A stretch of DNA of 10,659 nucleotides from JBFIHZ01 sp041601535. GTDB taxonomy: Bacteria; Pseudomonadota; Gammaproteobacteria; Xanthomonadales; SZUA-36. Every line of letters begins with the position of its first letter. The stretch's first letter is position 1. Location of the stretch: NCBI GenBank assembly GCA_041601535.1, contig JBFIHZ010000116.1, forward strand, positions 1 to 10,659, read 5' to 3'. This document shows, piece by piece, positions 1 through 6,497 of the stretch. A program made the translations under genes and the position numbers. Below the pieces are notes generated by a model. The model was not told the origin of the DNA, did not search any database, and saw only the letters and a list, made by a program, of their open reading frames with translations.

Positions 1-1450
1 AGGCGCCTGTTGCCAGGGCCTGTTGTAGCGAGACCGAACCGTAGCGGGCAAAGGCCTCGGCGACGGTGAGGCGCTCCCAGGGGGCTGTGAGGTCGAGGGT
101 CTCACCCTGCCACTGCAGCACTCCGGAGGGCGCGCGCACCACCAGGTCACCGGTGCGGTACAAACGCTGGCCGGCAACGGCTACGAATTGTTTGTGCGTC
201 AGTTCAGGCTGCTTACGATAGCCACGTGCCAGGCTGGGGCCGCCAATAAACAGCTCACCCTCAACGCCGTCGGCAACGGGCTTCAAGTCTTCATCCAGCA
301 CCACTGCCTGCACATGTTCCAGTGGCTGCCCGATCGGGACGGATGGCCCGTCCCTGGTATCCGCCTGTTGCGGCAGCAAGCGAAAGCCGCTGGCCCACAC
401 CGTGGTTTCGGTGGGCCCGTACAGGTTCCAGGCCTGTTCGCCGATGCGGCTCAGGCGGCTGGCCACCTCCCAGCCGACTGCCTCGCCGTGGGTAATGGTC
501 ACGCGCAGTGATGGAAAATCAGGCACTTCCTGCAACAACACCGACCAGACCGACGGCCCGGTCTGGAACACCGTAATGCCGAAATCCTCGATGTCCCGCG
601 CCAAGCGCTTCGGATCAAGCAGCAGATCGCGGTCACGAATCAATACGCTGGCGCCGGTGACCAGCGGCAGGAACAGTTCGGTAATGGAGGCATCAAAAGC
701 AATCGTGGAAGTCGCCAGGTAGCGGTCTTGTGGCGTGAACTGCAACAACTGCCGGGCCGAATGCAGCAGCGCCATTACATTGCCGTGCTCCACCTCCACC
801 GCTTTTGGCTCGCCGGTGGTGCCCGAGGTAAACAGTACATAGGCCAGCCGGCCGCCCCGCGGCTGCGTATCGCCTGCAGAAGCTCCCACGGGGCCAGAGG
901 CCAGGCCCGGCTCGGCTCGGAATGACATAGCGGGTGCCGGACCGGCGGTTACGCCACCACCGGAATCCGTTGCAGGTTTGCCAACCGGTTGGCTTGCCCG
1001 CGCCGCGGGTTGGAGTGTGACACAGGACAATCCTGCAAAAGGAGGAACGGCCTGCAATAAGCCCAATGACAAGTCCTGCAGCGCTGCCGGGTCACCCAGC
1101 ACCCATTTGCACTCGGCAGATCTGAGCAGCCGCTTGACCCGCTCGAGCGGCTCGCGTGGATCGATCGGCACATACGCCCCACCGGCCTGCCAGATGCCCA
1201 ACAGCACGGCCAGCAGGTCGGTGCTGCGCGACATCAGCACGCCTACCGTGTCTTCTGCTTGTAATCCCTGGGCGGTGAAGAACTGGCCAATGCGCCCTGC
1301 CCGGTCGGCCAGTTGCGCATAGGTCGTTTCCCCGGCCGCATCGAGCACGGCCACTGCATCGGAACTGATCCGAACCTGTTGTTCGAACAACTCAAACACA
1401 GTGGATGCTTCGCTGGAAAGCTCTGAGCGTGTGAATTGCGGCTGTTTCAT
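1..1450 (-). CDS. NRPS-type amino acid adenylation domain protein, partial at the window edge, with an abnormal C-terminal part
   Basis: The frame is open from ATG 1450 to the edge (483 residues visible). The protein starts directly with an adenylation (A) domain and has no condensation domain before it, as in a stand-alone or initiating module that would activate an amino acid as its AMP ester. Visible core motifs: A2-like GAYVPIDP near residues 91-98, A3 TSGTTGEPK at 208-216, A4 FDAS at 252-255, A5 NLYGPTETT at 342-350, A6 GELFIGGPSLARGY near 398-411 and A7 YRTGDLV at 431-437. The A4 aspartate suggests an alpha-amino acid substrate. By eye the specificity positions read D-A-T-Q-I-H-L-V-W; I do not assign a substrate. 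Residues about 148-200, just before A3, are a Gly/Ala/Pro/Ser-rich insertion. After about residue 449 the sequence is no longer A-domain-like (separate entry), so A8 and the A10 lysine are not seen. The start overlaps the P450 stop (ATGA), implying coupled translation. Confidence 0.9.
   Translation of the reverse strand, partial: MKQPQFTRSELSSEASTVFELFEQQVRISSDAVAVLDAAGETTYAQLADRAGRIGQFFTAQGLQAEDTVGVLMSRSTDLLAVLLGIWQAGGAYVPIDPREPLERVKRLLRSAECKWVLGDPAALQDLSLGLLQAVPPFAGLSCVTLQPAARASQPVGKPATDSGGGVTAGPAPAMSFRAEPGLASGPVGASAGDTQPRGGRLAYVLFTSGTTGEPKAVEVEHGNVMALLHSARQLLQFTPQDRYLATSTIAFDASITELFLPLVTGASVLIRDRDLLLDPKRLARDIEDFGITVFQTGPSVWSVLLQEVPDFPSLRVTITHGEAVGWEVASRLSRIGEQAWNLYGPTETTVWASGFRLLPQQADTRDGPSVPIGQPLEHVQAVVLDEDLKPVADGVEGELFIGGPSLARGYRKQPELTHKQFVAVAGQRLYRTGDLVVRAPSGVLQWQGETLDLTAPWERLTVAEAFARYGSVSLQQALATGA
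2..105 (-). other. LysRS/EpmA-like segment fused in frame to the adenylation domain
   Basis: Residues about 450-483 of the edge protein follow A7 after the short link SGVLQWQG. A normal A domain would continue as G-R-x-D-x-Q-V-K-I-R-G. Instead the frame reads ETLDLTAPWERLTVAEAF, then ARYGSVSLQQALATGA. From memory this matches the class II lysyl-tRNA synthetase/EpmA (GenX/PoxA) pattern 'G-x-x-I/L-D-L-x-P-P-W-x-R-L-T-V/M-x-E-A-F/I-x-x-Y', which lies inside the catalytic domain after motif 2. Both families plausibly share a 'QxQGxxLD' stretch at the join, so it may lie in a short region of similarity. No stop or frameshift is present between 1450 and 2. A fusion here would lack the C-terminal A subdomain and also synthetase motifs 1 and 2. 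Real chimera, recombination scar and assembly join cannot be told apart from this window. The family match was not verified by a search. Confidence 0.6.
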
Positions 1451-2769
1451 TTCGCTGACACCGGCCGGGCGTGCAACTGAACCGCGAAACGCGGCGGCGG
1501 CTCCCAGTGATACGGCCCGCGCACCGCCGGGCTGCCGTCCGAGGCGTCAATGCGGTAATCGTGCGCCAGCACGCGCAAAAACCCCGCCGCCAGTTTGATC
1601 GTCATGTCGGCCAGCGGGCAATGATGATGATCAAGCCCGAACGGGGAAAAGCGGCTGGCCGCCGGCTCACTGCCCAGGAAGCGTTCAGGCTTGAAGGCAA
1701 ACGGCTCGGGGAAGGCTTGTTCATCTTTGTGCGCTTCCCACATGCAGATGCGCAGCAATGCCCCCTTGGGGATGTAATGGCCTTCAAACACGATGGGGCT
1801 GAGCACCGTGCGCATCAGGCGTTCACTCTGGTCCAGCCGCAACACCTCCAGCACAAAAGCCTCGGCCAGCGGCCGGCTGCCGGTGGGCGCGCCAGCTGGC
1901 TCGGCCGCGATGCGATCCAGCCACTGCGGGTGCTCCGCCGCGTATTTTGATATCCATTTCAACAGCCCACGCAGATCGTAGCGGCCCAGCTCGACCATAT
2001 AAATCAAATTGCCCAGCAGGGTTTCATCCACCGGACCGGCTGCGCGCAGATGGTCCAGTAAGCACACGGACCGATTTTCAGGCACGGCAGGCTCAAGCGC
2101 GTTCAGCAGGTCGCGCAAGGCATTAAAGGCCTGCTCCTGTTGTTTGCCTATCGACCAAACCACGCCGTTTGGTCCCAGCCTGCTGTAAACGATGGTCAAT
2201 TCCTCAAGCTCCGGGTCGCCCGGGCGCGCACCACAGAACGCCGTGATCAACAGTCGGCTGGCGATACCGGACAAGGAATCGGACCAGGGGTGACTGGCAG
2301 GCTGGCCGCCGGATTGCCGTGCGAATTCCGCCAGGCCCTGGCGGCAGATGGTCTCGAACACCGGTTCGAACGCCGCGACGTCCATGGCCGTCAGCCCCTG
2401 GACCAGGTTTTTGCGGTAGTGCCGGTGGCACTGGCCCTGCATCTGGCGCATAAACCCCTGGGGTACCAGGCCCTCAAGCTGGATGGTTACCGGTTGAAGG
2501 TCGGCCGCGTGGTCTTTAAGTAACTTGCGCCCGCGGTCATGGCCCAGCACGCAAACCACCAGCCGGTTCTCCATAAACCCCTTGAACACGGGGCCATACT
2601 GCTGTGCCCGTTCCATCAGTTCGGTGCGCTTACCGCGTTCCAGCCGGTCCAGGTGCACCCAATCGCCGGGCGGCAGCCGGGCAGCGGAAAACGCCGAGCG
2701 GACATATGCTTTGGCAACACTTAAATACGGCGGAACAGCAGATACGGGTTTGGCGACTCGACTGGACAT
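1447..2769 (-). CDS. Cytochrome P450 with divergent I-helix and heme loop
   Basis: A 440-residue soluble P450, normal bacterial length, with no membrane anchor. Landmarks: a C-helix motif around H115-R119, ExxR at E308-R311 (EVLR), PERF at 361-364, and the heme ligand loop at 377-386 with H382 and the thiolate ligand C384. Two features are abnormal. The heme loop has Asp380 and Leu386 where the consensus FGxGxHxCxG has glycines. The I-helix (about 251-281, ending in EHP) reads VELGRYDLRG where A/G-G-x-D/E-T is expected; aligned from the EHP end, Tyr264 and Asp265 replace the acid and threonine that deliver protons to bound oxygen. It may therefore activate oxygen differently, use peroxide, or do other chemistry. 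The stop overlaps the adenylation gene start by four bases (ATGA), so the two are probably one operon, and a role on the activated or carrier-bound amino acid is a reasonable inference. The ribosome site is weak (GGTAG). A TATAAT lies 36 bases upstream of the start. Confidence 0.9.
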   Translation of the reverse strand: MSSRVAKPVSAVPPYLSVAKAYVRSAFSAARLPPGDWVHLDRLERGKRTELMERAQQYGPVFKGFMENRLVVCVLGHDRGRKLLKDHAADLQPVTIQLEGLVPQGFMRQMQGQCHRHYRKNLVQGLTAMDVAAFEPVFETICRQGLAEFARQSGGQPASHPWSDSLSGIASRLLITAFCGARPGDPELEELTIVYSRLGPNGVVWSIGKQQEQAFNALRDLLNALEPAVPENRSVCLLDHLRAAGPVDETLLGNLIYMVELGRYDLRGLLKWISKYAAEHPQWLDRIAAEPAGAPTGSRPLAEAFVLEVLRLDQSERLMRTVLSPIVFEGHYIPKGALLRICMWEAHKDEQAFPEPFAFKPERFLGSEPAASRFSPFGLDHHHCPLADMTIKLAAGFLRVLAHDYRIDASDGSPAVRGPYHWEPPPRFAVQLHARPVSAK

Positions 2770-2804
2770 GGAACACTACCAACCCGTGTGCAGGGAGAGC
2801 ACCA

Positions 2805-2833
2805 ATTATAAGTACAACGAATGCCTGTTGCCA
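2805..2833 (-). promoter_or_regulatory. Candidate promoter of the P450-adenylation operon
   Basis: On the minus strand a perfect TATAAT (2810-2805) sits 35 bases before the P450 ATG. Seventeen bases upstream is TGGCAA (2833-2828), a poor match to TTGACA. The predicted leader is about 30 nt. The -10 is the only strong element, so this is a candidate only. Confidence 0.4.
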
Positions 2834-2887
2834 TGAGCCCCTGGAAGGCTGCGGAGAGTACAGCCCGGCCCCCTGTGTAAGCCCATC

Positions 2888-2913
2888 GCCGTGCTGACTT
2901 ACGCCAGCACGGC
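2888..2913. terminator. Perfect 9-bp hairpin between the small membrane protein gene and the P450 gene
   Basis: GCCGTGCTG (2888-2896) and CAGCACGGC (2905-2913) form a perfect GC-rich stem with an 8-nt loop. It begins 26 bases beyond the stop at 2940-2942, the right place to end transcription of that gene. On the minus strand no T-run follows. On the plus strand five Ts occur at 2920-2924, a few bases after the stem. It could be a Rho-assisted terminator, an RNA-stabilising 3' hairpin, or a protein-binding site. Confidence 0.4.
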
Positions 2914-2939
2914 AACAGGTTTTTCCTGCCGCTTAAGCC

Positions 2940-3272
2940 TCAGGGCCAGCTCCGCCGCCGCACCCGGCGGGCCCGGCCGGCATCGAGCAGACTGCTGACC
3001 ACCCCCCACAGGCCGCCGCCCACCATCAGGGCCGCACCCACACCCAGATAAACCAGGAGCAGCCAGGACTCAAGAAAGCCCGGCATAAACATCGGCACCA
3101 CAACCGCCACCGATACCAGGCCGAACCACACGTGCGACCACAGTGAATCGGTTTCTTCCCCGGCTTGCCGTGGTTTGGCCTCATCAGATGTTTCACTGGC
3201 CGGCGGTGCCAGCAATTGGCTGGACGCTTGCTGCTGTGCGTCCTGCTTTACTGCATTGTTTGAATCTGTCAT
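2940..3272 (-). CDS. Small two-helix membrane protein, function unknown
   Basis: A 110-residue protein. The start at 3272 is chosen because GGAGGT (3283-3278) lies five bases upstream; the same frame runs open to 3314 but has no ribosome site there. The N-terminal 40 or so residues are polar, rich in Gln, Ser, Ala and Glu, and probably disordered. Two hydrophobic segments follow: about 44-62 (HVWFGLVSVAVVVPMFMPGF) and about 66-93 (starting SWLLLVYLGVGAALMV). A strongly basic tail ends RARRVRRRSWP. The basic tail suggests that both termini lie in the cytoplasm. I recognise no family. It could be an accessory or scaffold protein of the membrane; nothing in the sequence ties it to the P450 gene downstream beyond orientation. 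Confidence 0.75.
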   Translation of the reverse strand: MTDSNNAVKQDAQQQASSQLLAPPASETSDEAKPRQAGEETDSLWSHVWFGLVSVAVVVPMFMPGFLESWLLLVYLGVGAALMVGGGLWGVVSSLLDAGRARRVRRRSWP

Positions 3273-3277
3273 GTCAT

Positions 3278-3283
3278 ACCTCC
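3278..3283 (-). promoter_or_regulatory. Ribosome binding site that sets the start at 3272
   Basis: The minus strand carries GGAGGT followed by ATGAC and then ATG. This near-perfect Shine-Dalgarno decides for the shorter 110-residue product over upstream in-frame starts. Confidence 0.75.
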
Positions 3284-3498
3284 GCATCCCGCAGCACGCC
3301 TGTTCAGCATGCATCGGGAATCGTGCATACCCGCCTTGATCGCAACGGCAGCCTGCGCCGTGGACTCAGCCCCACGGCGAATGCTGGTTGGGCAATTCAC
3401 AGTGCGGTTAATCCACGGCGCCGGCCTGCCGCCCGACAGCGGCAAGTACGCGCAAGGCCACATTGGGCCGTGCATCATTGATTGGAAAAAACGTTAAA

Positions 3499-3855
3499 TT
3501 ACGTGGAGGTGATGAACTGCGGCGGGGCCCGGATAACTGGCAATTTAAACGCTTGTACGCTGGCAGCGACAAGCGGCGCGCCGGAATGAACCCCGGTGCG
3601 GAAAATATATGCCGTGACCGTGCCATCGTGCGAGGCAATGGCGGATGATTCGGTACGGCGTTCGGGGTTGAATTCGCGGCCACCGGTGCCACGCTCCGGC
3701 TCGATAACCTGGCTGATGCCGATATCGCCACGCTGGGCATAAGCGGTATCGCCCAGTTGCGACCGCCAGTCGACAGTAACCTGCGCGGTCCACAAAAAGG
3801 CCGCCATCAGCCCTACGAGGGCCAGCCAATGACGGTTTTCAGCGTGGGAATTCAT
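3499..3855 (-). CDS. Small exported or membrane-anchored protein, function unknown
   Basis: A 118-residue frame starting MNSHAENRHW. One hydrophobic stretch lies at about residues 11-25 (LALVGLMAAFLWTAQ), a signal peptide or N-terminal anchor with no clear cleavage site. The rest is a polar domain of about 90 residues, rich in Gly, Arg, Glu and Thr, presumably periplasmic. Codon use (GGC, GCC, CTG, ACC, CGC) matches its neighbours, which supports a real gene. The upstream ribosome site is weak (GGGAC about 10 bases before ATG). It sits between the slipin gene and the small membrane protein gene, with 195 and 226 base gaps, so it may have its own promoter. No family is recognised. Confidence 0.55.
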   Translation of the reverse strand: MNSHAENRHWLALVGLMAAFLWTAQVTVDWRSQLGDTAYAQRGDIGISQVIEPERGTGGREFNPERRTESSAIASHDGTVTAYIFRTGVHSGAPLVAASVQAFKLPVIRAPPQFITST

Positions 3856-3961
3856 GGCGCATTATGTCCCGGCAACGGGCCGAATAAAAGCGATGTTCAA
3901 GGAAACAGGCCCTGGTTGAAGCCGCATTCACGGCAACATGGAGCCGCGTTTCGGTTTATTC

Positions 3962-3984
3962 AATTGCTCGCTCACAATTATAAT
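3962..3984. promoter_or_regulatory. AT-rich promoter-like palindrome containing a lac-operator-like half
   Basis: AATTG (3962-3966) and CAATT (3975-3979) flank an 8-base spacer, and ATTATAAT (3977-3984) gives a TATAAT on both strands. On the minus strand it reads TATAATTGTGAGCGAGCAATT, arranged like a -10 box merged with an operator; AATTGTGAGCG matches the left half of the E. coli lac operator. It lies about 107 bases upstream of the gene starting at 3855 and 67 bases past the slipin stop. No good -35 is seen on the minus strand. It may be a regulated promoter of the 118-residue protein, or chance in an AT-rich gap. Confidence 0.3.
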
Positions 3985-4050
3985 CCACCCTTGGACCCAG
4001 GCACCCCCGGCGACTCAACAAAGGGAAAACTTATACCTTAACCTGCCGGG

Positions 4051-4821
4051 CTATGCGCCCTCCTGCTTTCCACCACCTCCCGCCAGTCCCTTGATGTTTT
4101 TAACCAGGTCCAGTGGGAATACGATGGTGTTGGACTTGCCGCCGGCGATTTCCGTCAGGGTCTGCAGGTAACGCAGCTGGATGGCGTTGGGCTCCTGAGC
4201 CAGCGTTTTGGCGGCATCCACCAGCTCAAAAGCGGCCTGCTTTTCGCCGGTGGCGTGGATCACCTTGGCGCGCCGCTGGCGCTCGGCCTCGGCTTGTGCC
4301 GCGATGGCCCGGATCATGCTCTCATCCAGGTCTACGTGCTTGATTTCGACATTGGAAATCTTGATGCCCCAGGCGTCGGTCTGGCGGTCCAGAATGCCCT
4401 GGATGTCCTGGTTCAGCTTGTCGCGCTCTGCCAGCATGTCATCTAGTTCGTGCTGACCCAGCACCGACCGCAAGGTGGTCTGCGCCAGCTGGCTGACTGC
4501 ATCAAGGTATTTTTCCACCTGGATGATGGCTTTTTCCGGGTCGATCACGCGGAAATACACTACCGCGTTGACCTTCACCGAGACGTTATCGCGTGAAATC
4601 ACATCCTGGGTGGGCACGTCCATGACGATCACGCGCAGGTCCACCCGCTCCATCTGCTGCAGTATCGGGATGACAATGATCAGCCCCGGCCCCTTTACTT
4701 TCCAGAACCGGCCCAGCTGGAAAATCACGCCGCGTTCGTATTCGCGCAGTATCTTGATGGCGTTGATCAGAACCGCCAGCACGGCGAAACCGATGACGCC
4801 GAAGAAGTAGTCGAAAATCAT
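4051..4821 (-). CDS. Slipin (stomatin-like, SPFH/band 7) membrane protein
   Basis: A 256-residue SPFH-family protein of normal slipin length. One N-terminal membrane segment (about residues 3-22) precedes the conserved REYERGVIFQLGRF at about 27-40 and GPGLIIVIPI around 45-54. The band 7 domain continues through SRDNVSVKVNAVVYFRV to about residue 170. A charged helical segment with the slipin signature AEAERQRRAKVIHATGE (about 177-193) follows, then a Gly-rich tail. Slipins form large membrane-bound oligomers and are the partner and probable substrate or scaffold of the NfeD protease encoded immediately upstream. The NfeD stop and this ATG are one base apart (TGACATG), and AGGAGA (4833-4828) lies inside the end of nfeD, six bases before the start, so translation is likely coupled. 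Confidence 0.95.
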   Translation of the reverse strand: MIFDYFFGVIGFAVLAVLINAIKILREYERGVIFQLGRFWKVKGPGLIIVIPILQQMERVDLRVIVMDVPTQDVISRDNVSVKVNAVVYFRVIDPEKAIIQVEKYLDAVSQLAQTTLRSVLGQHELDDMLAERDKLNQDIQGILDRQTDAWGIKISNVEIKHVDLDESMIRAIAAQAEAERQRRAKVIHATGEKQAAFELVDAAKTLAQEPNAIQLRYLQTLTEIAGGKSNTIVFPLDLVKNIKGLAGGGGKQEGA

Positions 4822-4822
4822 G

Positions 4823-6337
4823 TCAGTTCTCCTGTAGTGGCTGGCCGGGCACCTCGGCCACAGCCGGCCGGACCTGAAGAATCAGGCCATCAATGCCAGT
4901 CACCGTCACCGCCTGGCCGGCACGCAGCGGCACAGCACAGCGCGCGCCCCAGCGTTCACCATGTACAAACACGAAACCGGTGCCGTCAAAGTCATCCAGC
5001 ACCTGGCCGGTGGAGCCGATCAGCTCTTCGGCCCCGGCCACCACCGGACGCTGCCGCGCCTTGACGGCAAAGGCCATGATGGCCATCAGGCCCAGTGCGC
5101 TGACCAGCGCGATGGCGGCAATCAGTGGCCGCGATACAACAAAACCCGGTGCGTCTGTATCAATCAGGATGACCGAGCCGATCACCAGGGCAACCACTCC
5201 GCCGATGCCCAGCACGCCGAAACTGGGTGCCAGTGCCTCGGCAATCATCAGAATGATGCCCAGCGCAATCAAACCGAATCCGACATAGTTCACCGGCAAC
5301 ATTTGCAGGGCGTACAGCGCCAGCAGCAGGCTGATCGCGCCGACCACGCCAGGCAGGATGGCACCCGGGTTATAACCCTCCAGGATCAGGCCATAGACAC
5401 CGACCAGCAATAACAGGTACGCAATGGTCGGGCTGGTGATGACTCCCAGCAGCCGCGTTTTCCAGTCGGGCAGTCGCTGCTCAACCCGCACTGCGGCGGT
5501 GTTGAGCGTGCGCTCGCCATTGGCCAGCGCCACGCTGCGGCCGTCAATCTGCTCCAGCAAATCGGGAATATCGCGGGCCATCACGTCGATCACGCCAATT
5601 TCCAGTGCCTTTTCGGCTGTAATACTGGCGGCCTCTCGTACCGCCAGCTCGGCCCAATCGACATTGCGGCCATGCCGGCCCGCCAGTCCGCGCACATAAG
5701 CCACCGTATCGTTAAGCACTTTACGGCCCATCGCGTCGGCCGGCGTTTCAGCGGGTTTGGGTGAGGCTTTTGGTGGCGGCTCATCGGCCCCCTCTTCGCC
5801 GGAAGTACCAGCGGTTTCGCCATCCGCATCTCCCGGGCTCTTTTCCGGGGGCTCGGCCTCGCGCTTTGGAGGTTCACTATCACCGCCCAAAGGGCTTTTA
5901 CCGGGCTGCTGACCGCCGATCATCGAGACCGGTGTGGCGGCGCCCACGTTGGTGGCCGGGCTCATGGCCGCGACGTGACTGGCGTACAGGATAAACGTGC
6001 CGGCACTGGCAGCCCGGGCGCCTTCGGGCGCAACGAAGGTCGCCACCGGAACCGGTGAATTCAGAATGCCCTTGACGATATCGCGGGTCGACAGGTCCAG
6101 TCCGCCTGGCGTATCCATACGGATCAGCACCAGTTCGGCGTTTTGCTCTTCAGCCACCTGCAGCGACTTCACCACGAAGTCGGCGGTGGCCGGACCGATG
6201 GGGCCATCGATATCAATGTGCAGCACCAGGGAATCATCCGCATCCGCATACGCGCACGGCGCAAGCCACAACAGGGCCCACAGGAGCCATGCCCCTGTAA
6301 GGCAGCTCCAGCCAGCTCCGATTGTGCGAATGCGCAT
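4823..6337 (-). CDS. nfeD: NfeD-family membrane-bound serine protease, full-length (ClpP-class) type
   Basis: A 504-residue protein, the long NfeD form. A signal peptide covers about 1-31 (cleavage near CAYADA). A ClpP-class protease domain (about 37-260) contains MDTPGGL at 74-80 and the probable nucleophile Ser111 in ARAASAGTF. The probable general base is Lys206 in DAMGRKVLND, as in the archaeal PH1510 Ser-Lys dyad. Membrane segments lie at about 303-321, 325-345, 350-368, 373-392 and 404-425, followed by a C-terminal OB-fold (about 432-492). Between Ser111 and Lys206, residues about 142-200 are a hydrophilic Pro/Glu/Gly/Ser-rich insertion. Family knowledge links it to cleavage of the hydrophobic end of its slipin partner and to membrane quality control. 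The start is supported by AAGGAG (6352-6347) nine bases upstream. Confidence 0.95.
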   Translation of the reverse strand: MRIRTIGAGWSCLTGAWLLWALLWLAPCAYADADDSLVLHIDIDGPIGPATADFVVKSLQVAEEQNAELVLIRMDTPGGLDLSTRDIVKGILNSPVPVATFVAPEGARAASAGTFILYASHVAAMSPATNVGAATPVSMIGGQQPGKSPLGGDSEPPKREAEPPEKSPGDADGETAGTSGEEGADEPPPKASPKPAETPADAMGRKVLNDTVAYVRGLAGRHGRNVDWAELAVREAASITAEKALEIGVIDVMARDIPDLLEQIDGRSVALANGERTLNTAAVRVEQRLPDWKTRLLGVITSPTIAYLLLLVGVYGLILEGYNPGAILPGVVGAISLLLALYALQMLPVNYVGFGLIALGIILMIAEALAPSFGVLGIGGVVALVIGSVILIDTDAPGFVVSRPLIAAIALVSALGLMAIMAFAVKARQRPVVAGAEELIGSTGQVLDDFDGTGFVFVHGERWGARCAVPLRAGQAVTVTGIDGLILQVRPAVAEVPGQPLQEN

Positions 6338-6389
6338 TTAGAATAACTCCTTGAAATACCGTGTGTTAGGGCGAGCGCGAACCCCGCTT

Positions 6390-6410
6390 ACATTCAAGCA
6401 GATTGAATGT
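6390..6410. promoter_or_regulatory. Perfect 8-bp inverted repeat upstream of nfeD, possible operator
   Basis: ACATTCAA (6390-6397) and TTGAATGT (6403-6410) are perfect inverted arms around GCAGA. The site is 53 bases upstream of the nfeD start and 87 bases beyond the Hcp-like stop. No T-run follows on either strand, so a dimeric regulator site is more likely than a terminator. The regulator is unknown. Confidence 0.35.
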
Positions 6411-6497
6411 GCGAATACCAGCGGGCATTGCCGAGATATTGACCTGTCTCAGTTCAGCCCGCTTCAGCAGCAGCTATTCGGTCGTTTCCGGCTGCCG

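Noticed and set aside
1471..1950. A 159-residue open frame on the plus strand opposite the P450 gene
   Set aside because: Antisense shadow in GC-rich DNA; the P450 frame has all family landmarks.
3269..3478. A 69-residue minus-strand frame in the gap upstream of the small membrane protein
   Set aside because: No ribosome site, cysteine- and proline-rich random-looking sequence, and it overlaps the ribosome site of the gene starting at 3272.
3512..3589. A 25-codon plus-strand frame with GGAGGTG just before its ATG
   Set aside because: The ribosome-like site overlaps the end of the minus-strand 118-residue gene, whose last codons create it by chance. The peptide has no recognisable features.
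3408..3740. A 110-residue minus-strand frame overlapping the 118-residue gene
   Set aside because: Alternative frame of the same region with Ser/Arg/Pro-rich shadow composition and no ribosome site; the 118-residue frame has an N-terminal hydrophobic segment and better codon use.
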